From Chiua virens (lineage: Eukaryota; Basidiomycota; Agaricomycetes; Boletales; Boletaceae): a stretch of 64,000 bases of DNA. Numbering within the stretch: the first letter of the stretch is position 1; every line of letters starts with the position of its first letter. Below the pieces are notes generated by a model that saw nothing but the letters and a program-made list of their open reading frames with translations, made no database searches and was not told the DNA's origin. This document shows, piece after piece, positions 1 to 13,147 of the stretch. The DNA is taken from NCBI GenBank assembly GCA_019787685.1, contig JAHNUO010000007.1, positions 1,178,001 to 1,242,000 on the forward strand, in the 5' to 3' direction. The translations under genes and the position numbers were made by a program.

Positions 1-437
1 GTGGGGGACGTGGTGATGATGCAGGTGGTGCAGGGGATGGGGACCAAGCGTTGGGTGGCTGGACTGAGGCGCGATGGGGGACCAAAGGACCTAGGATTGT
101 ACTGGGGTTGTTGAGGGAGAGGGGGTCTGGGAGAAATTGCACGGTAAGGGTCTTGGTATGGCGGCTGGTAAAAACCTCCCGCTTGGTTGTCTAACGTCCG
201 TGCCATCTGTTTGTACATGTAATAAAAATAGGGTAATCAGCTCAGCATCAGATTGACGAGATGATGCACGCGACGCACGTTAGCTGGAAGAGTCGGATCG
301 AGTCGGTGTGGACGGGGAGCAGGGAGAGGTGTGGATGGATGTGGGGGAGGAGAATAAAGAGGGGGCAGTGGGGGTACAGGAGGTGGCTGATCCTGGACGT
401 AACCTGGAGGGAGGGGAGGCACGGGCGGAGCAGACAT
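1..437 (-). CDS. Proline-rich protein, N-terminal part (gene runs off the left edge)
   Basis: Two exons are visible on the minus strand. Exon 1 (437-279) starts at an ATG and encodes 53 residues with repeated PPVPPLPP-type stretches. An intron with a GTGCGT donor (278) and an ACAG acceptor (207) follows. Exon 2 (206-1) stays in frame to the edge and is rich in Pro, Gln, Tyr and Ser. The join preserves frame exactly. The composition is typical of a disordered N-terminal tail that could bind SH3, WW or profilin-type partners, but no folded domain lies inside the window, so the function cannot be told. The start is likely correct because no in-frame ATG precedes it nearby. Confidence is moderate that this is a real gene and low on its role. 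Confidence 0.6.
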
Positions 438-1213
438 CGTGAACGTGTTCCGTACTGATGTCTCGATTATCCCTGTGCGTGTAGTCCTAACAGGTACCGC
501 CTAGTTAGCAAATACAAGTGACATCCTCTCAGATTCGGTTACCCACGCCCAACTGCTGTGCGGTCACTCAAGTAGCAACAGCCCTTCCAAGTGAGATGCT
601 CCGACTCTCTTACGTGCCTGATTGCAGTGACACGTGTACGTGATATCGATGGCCTACCTTCACCTAAATTACCTAGGATCATTCCGATCACGTATACTAC
701 GTGGTCCAGGGCAATGGGGTACTAGGTTCTCTCGCACTCTACTCACGGCTGACAAAACATCCGTGGACTTCCCATCTGACCGGGTACGCGCTAAAAATAA
801 CCACAGCTGAGGAGTGCTATTCTCCCTGCGCCAGCGCTCCGCGGTTGATGCCATGATCCGTGTCACATTCTCATGGGAACGTCAGCGCCTTGCTGCACAA
901 TGAACGCGGACATGGACGCCATTATGCGACCGTGCTCCCTTGCTCATCGAGGCAGTGATACGAATGGCGTCACATCAGCTTGGCAGTGCTCACCGGACCC
1001 GCGCGCGGCGCACTCGAGGTTGCTGCGGGTTGTTCAGATCTAATTGAAACGATGCTCGCTCCACCCCAGAAACTTGGATACCGGCGGGGATTGCCAACCC
1101 GAACGTGCGAACAGACTGTGGTGAGCAAGCTCGCCCCACTCATGAGCACTTTAGACACCGGTTCAATCCGACAGTCACATGTCCGATCTAGCATACCGAC
1201 AACCAAAAGGGTA
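438..1213. other. Intergenic, no gene seen
   Basis: Short ORFs occur on both strands here, but none has family-like sequence or plausible splice structure. It holds the upstream region of the proline-rich gene and the 3' flank of the MAP kinase. Nothing else is recognised. Confidence 0.5.
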
Positions 1214-2984
<1,771 letters not shown>

Positions 2985-3169
2985 GTCGGTTCACAAGAGA
3001 CGCTTAGTCGGACTTCGGAATTACATAAATAAATATGGTGGAGTTGGAACGCGTTCAAATTGCACGCGTCGTGATTGCCATCGATGGCACACGCAGAATC
3101 GCGTCAGGTGTTGGAGACGTTGTGGAGGGCTGACGGAGCAGCCGGAGATACCCGCTGTTCAACCTAGCC

Positions 3170-3901
3170 ATGCTCACTCTGCCCATTACCACCACCCTAC
3201 ACCGTCAGTTTGGTACCTACTACGACCCAGCGCGGCGCCAGCCTCTCCCGTTGCCACCCGTCCCTCCCACAGGTCCGAACGGGCACCTGTTCCCAGTTCA
3301 CCGCATTCCGCGACAGCCTTGACACCATCAGTTCCGATGTCAAGGATGCCCTCCATCAGCTCAAGGCGTTGCATACCACCCAAAACAAGACAATCAGCCG
3401 TCTCACCCATCTCGAGGACGTGATTGGCGTTTCCACAGGCACGCGAACCAGGGGTCGTAGCAGACGACGGACGGACGACGCGGTCCCAGAAGAATCTATC
3501 GTTCAACATCTGGCTTCGATCCGGTCCGCAATCGAACTGTTGGCTCGTACATCTCAGTCTCGTGCGTGGCTCTTTGTTGTTTCCCAAATCGATACCTCAT
3601 CGATCTCTTCGCAGCTTCGATTCTGCTCCCATCTGCTCATCTTCGGGACCAGGGTGCGCCCCAATTCGTCACCGATCCATGCCATCGGAATACCACATCG
3701 CAATCGGAGGCACCATCCCCCCTTTCTCCTACACCTGAATTAGGAACATCATCCGAAAACGTACGTTTATCGTGTATTTGTGCGCATATACGCTAGTTTC
3801 GACTCTGATCTCTTGTCAAACGAGTCGCTCCTGAACTAATAAATTGTGTGCAGAACATGCGACCACCTCAACCCAACCAAGTTTACCGTCTTACGCCTTA
3901 G
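3170..3901 (+). CDS. Putative short coiled-coil protein, or 5' exons of the PHD gene
   Basis: Coding-like segments lie between 3290 and 3580, including a heptad-rich helix (SSDVKDALHQLKALHT, then TISRLTHLEDVIG) and a second helix (SIVQHLASIRSAIELL). A Ser/Pro-rich piece at about 3650-3760 ends at a GTACGT donor. A candidate ATG is at 3170. I could not join all pieces in a single frame, so exon limits are uncertain. It lies on the same strand as, and just upstream of, the PHD/chromodomain gene and could be its N-terminal part. Basidiomycete PHD proteins often have long disordered N-termini. No domain is identified. Confidence 0.3.
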
Positions 3902-4208
3902 AATCAACGTGTACCCCGCCATCTTCTCATACATATAACCACCAATGCATTGATCCCGGTGAGTCTACAGCACTTCAATATGTTGGGCCATTTACTTAGC
4001 TCAATATTTTGTCAGTGACTGATGGGTCGTCGGTCGGTGCTTACAGTGCCAGTGAGTCTTGTAATCATTCCCGAGTCTACGTCGAACACCATGCATATGA
4101 TGCGATTGGTGGAAGAAGTCATCTAGGGTGTATCTACTAGGTTGAATTTTTTCACCAAGCCCGGGTGGCCCTTCCGGCTCGTTCCCATTTGGGCCTCTCA
4201 AGGTTCTA

Positions 4209-7200
4209 ATGCAGTCGCTAACCCCGTTGATTTATATAGTCCGACCAACTGCATTCACTGCAGAGTATCTAGCCCATTTCCTCCGCGACACCCATCGTTC
4301 CGTTGCAACAGAGATCGCCACGGGTGGTACTCAGTTACCTTCACGCGCCGTATCCTCAACCCCGTTGCCTCACGAGAGGGAAAGTGTGGTGGATGCGCGG
4401 TCGAAGATTTCAGATCCAGCCACGAGTTCTTTGGACGCTGGCGCTTCTGTTGTACCTTCACCAGGTGTGACGAGCTCCCCGTCTTCTCTGATGAGGGCAC
4501 AAGTACAACCTTCACCGCTCCAAGCGCACTCTCGTGGCGCTAAAGGTGTAGATTCCTCGATGACGTCACCTCAGATGTCGTCATTTGAGGATTCACAAAC
4601 CTTACCTACCTCCGTGCTGTGCGCCTCGAGTGCAACTATTATGACACCGACATCCGATGCTGGTGCTTCAGACCGACCTCCGGGATCGAATCCAGAGGAC
4701 GCTCATGCTGGCCGTGACGATAGTCCGGCTACGAATACGGTCGAAATATGTATTGAACTTGCGCCTGTTGTTCAGACGCATTGTCAACACTCATCAAGAC
4801 CGGTATCCTGTCTTCCCACTCCTCCATCTGAGGCCTCTATCGACGACTATGAGCTTCGAGTAGTCAGTGTGTTGACACACGACCACGCCGCCGCCGCCAA
4901 CACAACAGCTGATCCGCGTCCGTGTCCTCTCTTAAAATTGCCCGTCATACCGACACCCCCATCGTTGACGCCGGAGCCGTCAGGAGGAGGTGAGAGGTTG
5001 GTGATATCAAGTACGGGTTTTACCGGGTTTTATTCTGGGCTGCCGTCGCCTTCAACTCCTATGCTTCCTCCATCCACGATGGACGAGGTACTACCTTTGG
5101 AGGAAGGGGTTAAGGATGTAAGCAGGGAAGTGGGTGATCGGAAAGACACAGGAGAACGCGGCCATCTCTCGGATGATGTGGAAGGCAACGCTACTGAAGT
5201 GTTTTGTGGGGATACTTCAATGAACGACGCCCCGACTTCTACTGCAAACACAGGAACACCTGTGATATCTGTCACGAACGAGCCACTGTCCAAAGTCGAT
5301 TCGTCTCAGATACCTGGGAATGTCGAACCATGCACAACACCTAGATCGTCACCGGAGCAACGTCACATTGAGTTACCCAATGACGCGCCTGGGCCCGACA
5401 ACAGCTGTCCCCAAGTGGGCGGGCATATTCGTTTTTCATCTCTTGCAAACCTCACTTCTGCACCACCCTCGCGGTATACGACGCCCTCAGAGTCTTTGTA
5501 TGAAGACGAGGTGTGGCATACGCTCATGCCCGACGCGTCTGGCCTGTCCACACCGGCACCAGACGATACGTCGCTCCCCTTGATGGCATCACACCAGCCT
5601 TCTCGTGTGTCGTCTGTTCGTCCTGACACATCACATCAACTTTCTGGATCGACGCTGGTCAACGACGTTGATCACGACCACAGCTCAGCCTCCTTAGCAC
5701 CAGCGTCGCTCGGGGTCGATCCATCATTACTCCATGATCCACCTCTTCAGTGTCACGAACCCGAGCCACCCACTTCACCCCTCACACCAGAGAGTTCGCT
5801 CTCCTCGCTCACGTCGGTCGCGGGCTCAGACGATGCTCGGCGGGACGGCGAAGCGTCACCCGCAAGTTCACCCATCGTCAGATTACGCCAGCGAGGAATG
5901 TCTGAAATGACCCTGGTGGGCGCGCGCGCAGGGTCGCGCCCGTTGCTCGGTGGCCCCGGCGCGTCGTTGGACGAACTGACGGTGCTTGCAAGGCGTGTAC
6001 CGCCGAAGATCCTTTTGAAGCTTCCGAAGACAGCTCCGAGCTTGAAGCGCAAACGAATGTAGATGACGAACACGAGGGAGCTGCGCGTGCGGAGGTACCG
6101 TGTGGCATACGTTACCGTCCAACGCTCATGTCGGTGTTTTCAGGTCGCGGCGGTAGCACTGGCAGCTGTATCGCGTATGCTGACGCCGGACGTCACAAGC
6201 ACCTCGTCTGTGTCTTGCAAGAGGACAAAAAGGTACGGTGAACTCAAAGGAAATGCCACCCCTCAAAAGAAAGTCCATCGGGAGCACGGAATGAAACCTA
6301 GGTCACTCGTCACACACCACGTCCACGATGGCCGGATAGTGACCGTCAGCTTGTTTTCCCCGCTGGAGTCACAGGCCCAGGCCTCGGTGACACCGTGTAT
6401 ACCACAGTCATCTGTTCATACTGAAGAAGCTGGTCAGGGTTCGCAGGCGCCTACTCGAAGACGCAAACGGAACGGTCGCGGTAACAAGACGAAGGCAGTG
6501 ATGTCACCCTCCACGACATCAAATCGTCGTATGAGGTTATCTTCGAAAAAAGACGACGTGTGGGACTCGATTTACGAACACAGTGGAACGTGGCCAGAGT
6601 TTCCTGGCCAATTCGAGCAGTGGGATCTCCAGGTATGTTTCCTACACCAGTCTCAGGTGGCCATCTGACATTGCGGATGTGTCAGTTTATTCAATGCGAC
6701 AAGTGAGTGGCCTGCCACAAAAGGCTTAAGTGAGGCTCACCCCATCACAGTTGTGACGAGTGGTACCACTATGGGTGTGTAGGCATCGTGGCTGGCGATC
6801 CGAGGCTCGGCCTTGGGGCTTACTTTGGGTGTCCGGAGTGCTAGTAAGTCACATACTTTCGCCTTCGTTACTGAACGCTGAGACCCGTTTCTCTCAGCAC
6901 ACCAAGTAAGCCCTTGAAAAGTGCTTCCCCGTGTATCGACACCAACTCGTTTATTTGACCAGGTGCCAGATGGAAGACTGCCAGGCGCCGCAAGAACGTC
7001 TGTAAGCGCCCTGACTGTCCCGAGCCTCATATCACCGGAGACACGGAAGTGTATTATGTCGAGAAGCTCGTCGGACGGAAAAAAGTGGATGAAGACACGT
7101 ACATGTGGTTGGCAAAATGGGATGGGTGAGCAAGCCATCGTGGCCTTTTTATTGGCGTGCATTGACCGACTTGATTCAGATACCCCATGTCGGAGGCCAC

Positions 7201-7351
7201 GTGGATCCCGAAAGAGAACGTGGTGGGGGGTGGGACGAGGATGTTTGATGTGTTTGCAGAGGATGCGGTGGAGGAAGGTGTGTACCTCTCCCAAGATGTG
7301 TTGCTCCTCCAAGAAGCCCTGGACGCGGGCTTTGGCGTGGAGGACGGCTGA
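4209..7351 (+). CDS. PHD-finger and chromodomain nuclear protein
   Basis: A long Ser/Thr/Pro-rich, probably disordered region (4209-6056) is followed by a basic segment (6270-6633) and then a split PHD finger. The finger has QCDNCDEWYHYGCVG and a later CPEC pair, giving a Cys4-His-Cys3 zinc site. A basic linker and a chromodomain follow (VYYVEKLVGR, MWLAKWDGYP, EATWIPKEN), and the gene ends at 7351. The 3' exons are well defined: 6270-6633, 6686-6702, 6751-6843, 6898-6905, 6963-7125 and 7180-7351. They include exons of only 17 and 8 nt. Near 6057 the frame breaks (a stop in the first frame, while coding-like sequence continues one frame over), so a missing base or an unseen intron is likely there. 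Known PHD and chromo domains read histone H3 tails, so a chromatin reader role is a reasonable inference. Whether the exons before 4209 belong here is open. Confidence 0.75.
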
Positions 7352-7733
7352 GTGGCTTACGATGTTGTCTCGGACAAGGTTCTTTTACTCTTGTTTGCTG
7401 TATTTGTTTTCTGGTTTTGTGGAACTGCTCATCGTGATTTTTTGGTAGTTGCTTTGTTGCTCTGTATACCTACATTTGTTTTGCTCTCGATTTGTCCAGC
7501 ACACGGTAGGATAAGTTCATGATATGCTATGTTCTTGATGAACTTGGGTCACTAAATAATTGTTTGTCCCAACGACCTCAATATTGCCTGATGATTGGAC
7601 CTGAAAGCAAATCGCTAGAATGGTACGAATCACACATGGACGTGCTTTCAGATTCTAGACAATATCGCGGTGATAGTACACGCTTCAAGAAGCTACACAG
7701 GTTCATAACCAAAAAGCTCGCCTGGCTATGGCA
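7352..7733. other. Convergent 3' intergenic region
   Basis: A T-rich 3' flank of the PHD gene meets the 3' end of the minus-strand beta-trefoil-like gene. No further gene or repeat is seen. Confidence 0.5.
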
Positions 7734-8265
7734 TCAGGTAGCCGGGATCAACAACCAATCCCACTTCGTGTTTCCAGCTCCCTCGCCGAAACGGACGGGT
7801 TCTCTGTTGATCGATCTTTCGAGACCCCAAAAGACAGTGGCGTCGTCGTCTTGAATGCTTAGGGCCAAAGAAAAAGAAAGACCAGGTCACGCCAATGACA
7901 GCGAGGCAACGAGGAAAAATACACACGTGTACACGCCCTCGCGTTCCCTGATGGTCCACACGTAGTCATGGGGCGGCAACACCTTGATGACGCCGTCGCC
8001 CAAGCCGATCTGGAAATGAGGTGCGTAGTGTGGAGACACGCTCTGCGTTCGCCTGTCGCCGTAATACTGACGCTCCGCTGTGTCACGTCAGACGCATGAG
8101 TTGAACAGCGTAGGGACAAGGATGGACCCCTTGCGTCGGTATATCCTGGAGTTCGGCGACAGTCACGACGGCAACTTCGTCGTCGTAGGTGAGTGTAAGG
8201 GGTCCGCCAGTGACAGAGATGACGCGGTTGACGATGTAGTACTTTCCGGGGGCAGGCATGGACAT
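7734..8265 (-). CDS. Small beta-trefoil-like protein (lectin or protease-inhibitor type)
   Basis: Three exons (8265-8128, 8066-7927, 7857-7734) join in frame to about 133 aa. The start PAPGKYYIVNRV and later DYVWTIREREGVYTI and WDWLLIP give the repeated [YW]-x-I pattern and Trp spacing of small fungal beta-trefoil proteins (ricin-B-like lectins and the I66/cospin protease inhibitors). There is no signal peptide, which is usual for these cytosolic defence proteins. The first intron (8127-8067) has a CTGAC branch site, and the third exon is joined with correct phase. The exact family cannot be settled by eye. A defensive or storage role is inferred from the fold class only. Confidence 0.65.
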
Positions 8266-8690
8266 GGTGATGTGCGAGGTGGGTGAGGTGTAGACAGAGG
8301 GGCGAACGAGGGGGGGCTGTGGTGTACTCGCATGGCCCCCATAACCACCGCCGAGGGCCTCGCAGATCTCACAGAAGTGCCGGAGGAAGAAATCGGACGC
8401 TGTCGGAGTGCATGATAGAAGAGGATACGCGTAGACGTCGTTCGTCGAGCTGACCTATTAGTATATGCCGCTGATCGTGAGGCTTCGATATGACCGGGCT
8501 TTCACACACCATATGTCCTGGACCATAGTCATCTCAATCGTCCATCGTTAACTCGATTGTCATCACAGTGGATATGAGGTCACCCGAAGCCGAAAGTGGG
8601 ATGGTGAGCGTCGTTGGGTTTGAGCGTGCCGTCATCTTCTATGGTGATGCTATTGATGGCGGTCTGGTGTGACAGGTGTTCGAAGCACTG
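8266..8690. other. Intergenic between beta-trefoil-like gene and P450 relic
   Basis: Upstream region of the minus-strand beta-trefoil-like gene. No other coding signal is seen. Confidence 0.45.
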
Positions 8691-9030
8691 GCATGGTTCC
8701 CAGTAATTCCTTTGTGATTTTTTTCGGAATTGATGATGATGATAAGGTCCTTTCCCTAAAGTCGAGAATGAACTATATTGTCACCTGAAGAAGATAGCAC
8801 GTAAGTAGAACGAATACATCTTCACATGCCATTTCTTACTGATATTACCCGGATATCCCTTTCAAAGGACGGTATGTTAGCGTTAATTCCGACTACATTT
8901 CCTACCCACAGCAGTCCAGGAAGGCTGGGGGTAATGGGAGGGAAGATTTTGAACTACCACGACACTTATCGTCCCCAGACAAAGATTACCACGAGGCACC
9001 CAACAGTAATGGCATAGTGTAGAGCTGAAG
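8690..9030 (-). pseudogene. Relic of the 5' end of a cytochrome P450
   Basis: Read on the minus strand, the stretch reproduces the N-terminal exons of the two intact P450s in this window. A hydrophobic anchor piece comes first, then SSLPLPP-like and LLWVGNVVGIN (the proline hinge), then GDNIVHSRL, a stop codon, and GKDLIIIINSEK. The nucleotide match to 30780-31110 is easy to see by eye, including the GT/AG region between exons. Frames change and a TAG interrupts exon 2. Everything downstream of this exon (helices C to the heme loop) is missing. It is a truncated, dead copy, probably left by an old duplication. Confidence 0.8.
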
Positions 9031-12000
9031 AGTCATTAGAAGTGAAACGTGTCCCGAAAGTGACAGGGACACGGTCCGTCGGAACATACTCCAAGTCGCT
9101 ACAAGATACAACAACTAACGTAAAAATATGCCAAGAAGATGAAGAACTTAAGAACAAGTTCTCAACAACTTTAAATTGAATAGCACAATTCGACGACCGG
9201 GGACATCGTGGCTACTAGAAACCTTGGAAGCACACACAGCCACCCGGTACTAGCTGCTCGTCCTCCAAGCAGTCAAAGTACATGTACAGAATCCACTCCA
9301 AATTTTCTCGTCACCTCGTGCCGTCTTACGCTGGCACCTCGGAGAATCGTTCCGAGTTTCAAGTTGCCGCATGGACGCCAGCATCACTCGGACGGCCCGG
9401 GCGGTCCAAGGCAAAACTTGACTACAGTCGGATACTGGTGACAGTGCATAGGCTACACAGCCCTGCACTAGTAGTTCCATGCAAACCTCGCAAGTTGCCG
9501 CATCAAAGGCTTAAACGCTTTGGAGCCGAGTCTCCCTTCAATGCGATTGAATCTGAAGGGCATCCGAATAGTTAACTCAGGAACCCGACTCGAAATGCCA
9601 AAAGCGTAATTAGGTCTCACGTGGATGGCAATGATCCGGGCAGTCTACTGTCTGAAACGTATATAATATTTTTGTCGAGATTTTGTCTTGATGATGCACA
9701 CCACCTGTTAAACAGTTAAACAGTGGCGTCAAGGACGGAGCAGACTAATAAAAATGAAGTGTAAACGATTTCAAAGCTTTTCAGCAGGACCAAAGGGTAG
9801 CACCCGCGCAACAAAAAGAGCGTTGAAGTGACTCCTGGACCAATCTCGCAAGTGTGCCATTACCCACGCTCCAGCGGGTTCGATTCGGAACATAAGAAGA
9901 ATGGAGAATTCAAATGCATTTCATATGCCACTCACTCACCGGCACCACGCAACTTCCGACGCTTCGTTGGCCCCCTTGGTGGTGGAAGCCACCGCCGCTC
10001 GTTCTAGACTGCCTTCTCGTCACGTCGAAATGCCGTGCACAGTGCGTCAAAGTTCCCGCACCTCGGACGTCACGCGTCACAGTTGGCTGATTCGTTGACC
10101 CGTTACGACATTTCTATTTCCTGAGTCGTATTAGCATCCACGTGATCCGGGCCAGCAGCGCCCTCGGCGAGCATGCGGGTATCGAGGTTCGGTGGGTTGT
10201 CCTAGACCCTGGGTCGTGCTTGGAATGTGGTTCTCCGATCAGTGAAAGTTACGACAACTTGCGGCTGAGCATATCGAGCCGAACGTTGGTCCCCTGAAGT
10301 GACTTCAAGTTGCAAGACCACGATAGTACGAGATCCATAAAACATGGGCCTTGTCAGCGCTCCGTATATTCAATGTCGGCGCCAGTTCAGCTAATGTGAC
10401 CTCGATTGAGTACAAAGCGATCTCACCCCGAACACCTTACTCAAAGGTTCATGTTACTTATGTAGGTGAGATAACCGTATGCCAGTTGTGTCATGATGCT
10501 ATCATAGTTACGTCGCCGTTGGCACGACTCGTCCATGTTCACCGGCGCACAGCTTTACTCCATTTTTCATTATTTTTTTTTTGCTTCTGATTTGTTTTCC
10601 GTGATCATCGCCTGCCAACGAGATAAGATGGATTGATCGGATACCACCACGACCCCTTGGGCGCATGTCATATCCTCCCTTTTCAAGGTGCCTTGGTGTC
10701 GTGTTCTTGACAACGGCGCAGGTTCAAGGTCTGACAATAACTATTTGATCTAACATGCTCCGCTGCGTTGATTGGTTCGTCATTTGCCAGTGAAAGGAAT
10801 AAGAAACTTGGAACGATCGAAACAATAATAAAGAAACATACCCATAGTATCGAGATGGTCCACGTCGACAGTGGATTCGGTGGTGACACCATCGCCGCCG
10901 GTTAGAGAACTTGAGTCCGATTTCCGAGGCCGAGGAGCTCGCTAACCGCCAGCTGCCGAGCACGTCCGAGCCTTTTCCTTTCTGTATGACTTTCAGAACC
11001 ACAACCAGTCCAGGGACTTTTCAGTTTGATGTGACTCGAAATTGCATGGCGGCGCCGCGAGTTTTCGGGATGAGATAGGTGAGTAAATTCCCTTCACAGC
11101 CCGTGATGTTTTGAAGCTATCGATTGCACAAGTTGTACCGAGAAACCTCGGCGCATCATTTCAACTTCAAGCTTACAAACCTTTGTCAAAGGACCTCCGG
11201 TTGCAGGTTATCGACAATGATATGTAATCAGCGCTGTGCCGGAACCGGAAGTTACTCGCCCCGACAGGCGCTGTCATGGCCTGTGACAAGCGAACCATCT
11301 CCAGGGACGTAACCACGGTACCGCCCACGAACCAAGAGCCAGAGCGTATTTGCAATAACCCAATTAGTATGGTATGTAGGTATCCACGACTAGGGAATAC
11401 AAAGTCAAGAGTTACATTAAAGACCTGTTTTCTAATAGAAATGCTGAGATTGCGACAGAACTCAAGAGATCAGGTATCAGAGGATGCGAGTATAAAAGTA
11501 TGCGTGGTAAGATGGAGGATATTCATAAGAAACGTGGACCAGCCAGCAAGTGCTTGTTAGGTAACACAGACGATTTAACCTCTCCACACACACAGGGAGC
11601 TGCGCGGTGGCAGACGTGTATCCAAGGTGACATGGTGCGTGTAAGGTCACCTGGATGATGTGGAAGGTAATGATGAGCGTCGACTAGCAACGCGGGTGAG
11701 ATGGGTTTGCCGCATGGTAAATATGTAGGGCCACATTGGGGGGCAGCCACGGGCGAGAGGCGGAGGCGGAGGCATCATCGGCGTCCGAGGTAGCGCCAGT
11801 ACAAGGAGTTTGGAGGCTGGTGTGGAAGAAGAGTGAGATATAAAGCAGGATCGATGGCAAGGGCATACCGATGTAGCCGGCGTTGAATAATCTGCGGATC
11901 CGATGCAAGATATGAGCGCAAGTTGGCAAAGGAGACGATGAGCACGTACGAGCTTGAATACACTCCCAGACATCTACACCCCGACCTTTGGGATCCCAAG

Positions 12001-12786
12001 TGCCACACTGAGAAGAAAGGGGCCAGTTTACATTGATATCCCATATTGTTGTTGCGTTTTTAATGACGGGAGCAGGCATCGTTGTTATCTGCATGAATGG
12101 CGGAGCGAAAGAAGAAATAGACGTAGAGAGGCGAAGCAAGAGAACGGAGGCAAAACACGGAGAGAAGGGGAGAGACAATGGGATTGAATTTATACGGAAT
12201 GACGGCTAGTGATGCCGAATTAGAGAAGAAAGGGAGTGACATCAGCACCTCGCGCGTTACGTGACAACACAGCCCCTGAGACATTAATTTGGGCATAAAT
12301 GTGTAAATTTTGTACATAAACTGATCACCGACTTGCCATTTCCGGATATTTTGAAACAAAACATTTATCGATCCGATCCGCTCTTCGCCTGCAACCCGCC
12401 AGCGCCACAGAAGAAAAGAACGAAAAAAAAGCAAAGAAACAAAAATCTCCGGACGAAGAACGCGAACCCGCGTAGCACGGGAAGCAACCAGCACCGCGGT
12501 CGAGGTGCTATCCACGCGGAAACGAGCTGAAACTGGTGTTGACAGAACGTTCAAAATCGGCACGTCCGACCCGCAAGACTGGTTACCAAAGAAACGACGT
12601 CATACGTTCGAGACCAGCCCGTCTTTTTTTCCATGAGAACCAGCTTTGTGACCTAATTTTGTGCCTCCTCTTCTGCCAACTCCTTTGTGCCCTGCTCCGC
12701 AACGCCTCAGGTCATCCCATCCAAAGTTCGGCTGATGTAATCCGATCCAGCCCCTCGTTCATCTAAGCTGAGAACGAAGTTAATGC
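9031..12786. other. Gene-poor stretch of about 3.7 kb
   Basis: No confident gene. On the minus strand at about 10,850-10,960 there is a short coding-like, acidic Thr/Asp-rich segment next to a GTATGT donor. At about 11,650-12,180 there is an ORF with a Pro-rich tail. Neither can be assembled into a recognisable protein. No tRNA or tandem repeat is evident. AT-rich patches near 9660-9780 and 12,300-12,440 look like ordinary spacer. Confidence 0.4.
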
Positions 12787-13147
12787 CTATACCAGGATCT
12801 CTCCCTCGACCCGGCCACCCTTGCCCACGCCATACATGTCTCCAGAGTGACCCACCCCGTCGCCGTAACAAGCACCCCAATCCACCATATCCATCTCGGG
12901 TCTTATCGTTCTCAAGGTTCGCTCTTCCTTTGCGGAGATAAACACATAGATGAAACCTTCCTCCACCAATGGCTGTGTGGTCGCGTGTCTGCACCATTGG
13001 CGGCCTGTGCGGATTTACTTTCCCAATGACCAATGAGAACGTGCTCCACGAGGCGCACAAAGGGACATGCCAAGTGGCAACACATGCGCCGGCATCAAAT
13101 GCCAGTGGCTTTATGAAAATGTCTGAACCGGCACCGTGATGTCCCAT
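12787..13147 (-). CDS. Small hypothetical protein, two exons
   Basis: The ATG at 13147 opens exon 1 (13147-13019). A 46-nt intron (GTAAAT donor, CACACAG acceptor) leads in phase to exon 2 (12972-12787), giving about 104 aa. The second exon is rich in Gly, Glu and aromatic residues (VEEGFIYVFISAKEE, then a stretch holding MVDWGACYGDGVGHSG). It reads like real protein and not like a shadow ORF. I do not recognise a family. No signal peptide or membrane segment is clear. It stands alone in a gene-poor region. Confidence 0.4.

Noticed and set aside
1140..1185. B-box-like GGTTCAATCC
   Set aside because: Flanking bases do not form a tRNA cloverleaf; chance match.
9800..9900. B-box-like GGTTCGATTC on the plus strand
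   Set aside because: No matching T-stem, anticodon arm or A-box at the right distance.
11684..12178. 164-codon minus-strand ORF with a hydrophobic start
   Set aside because: No consistent exon chain and no recognised domain; the Pro-rich tail is low complexity.
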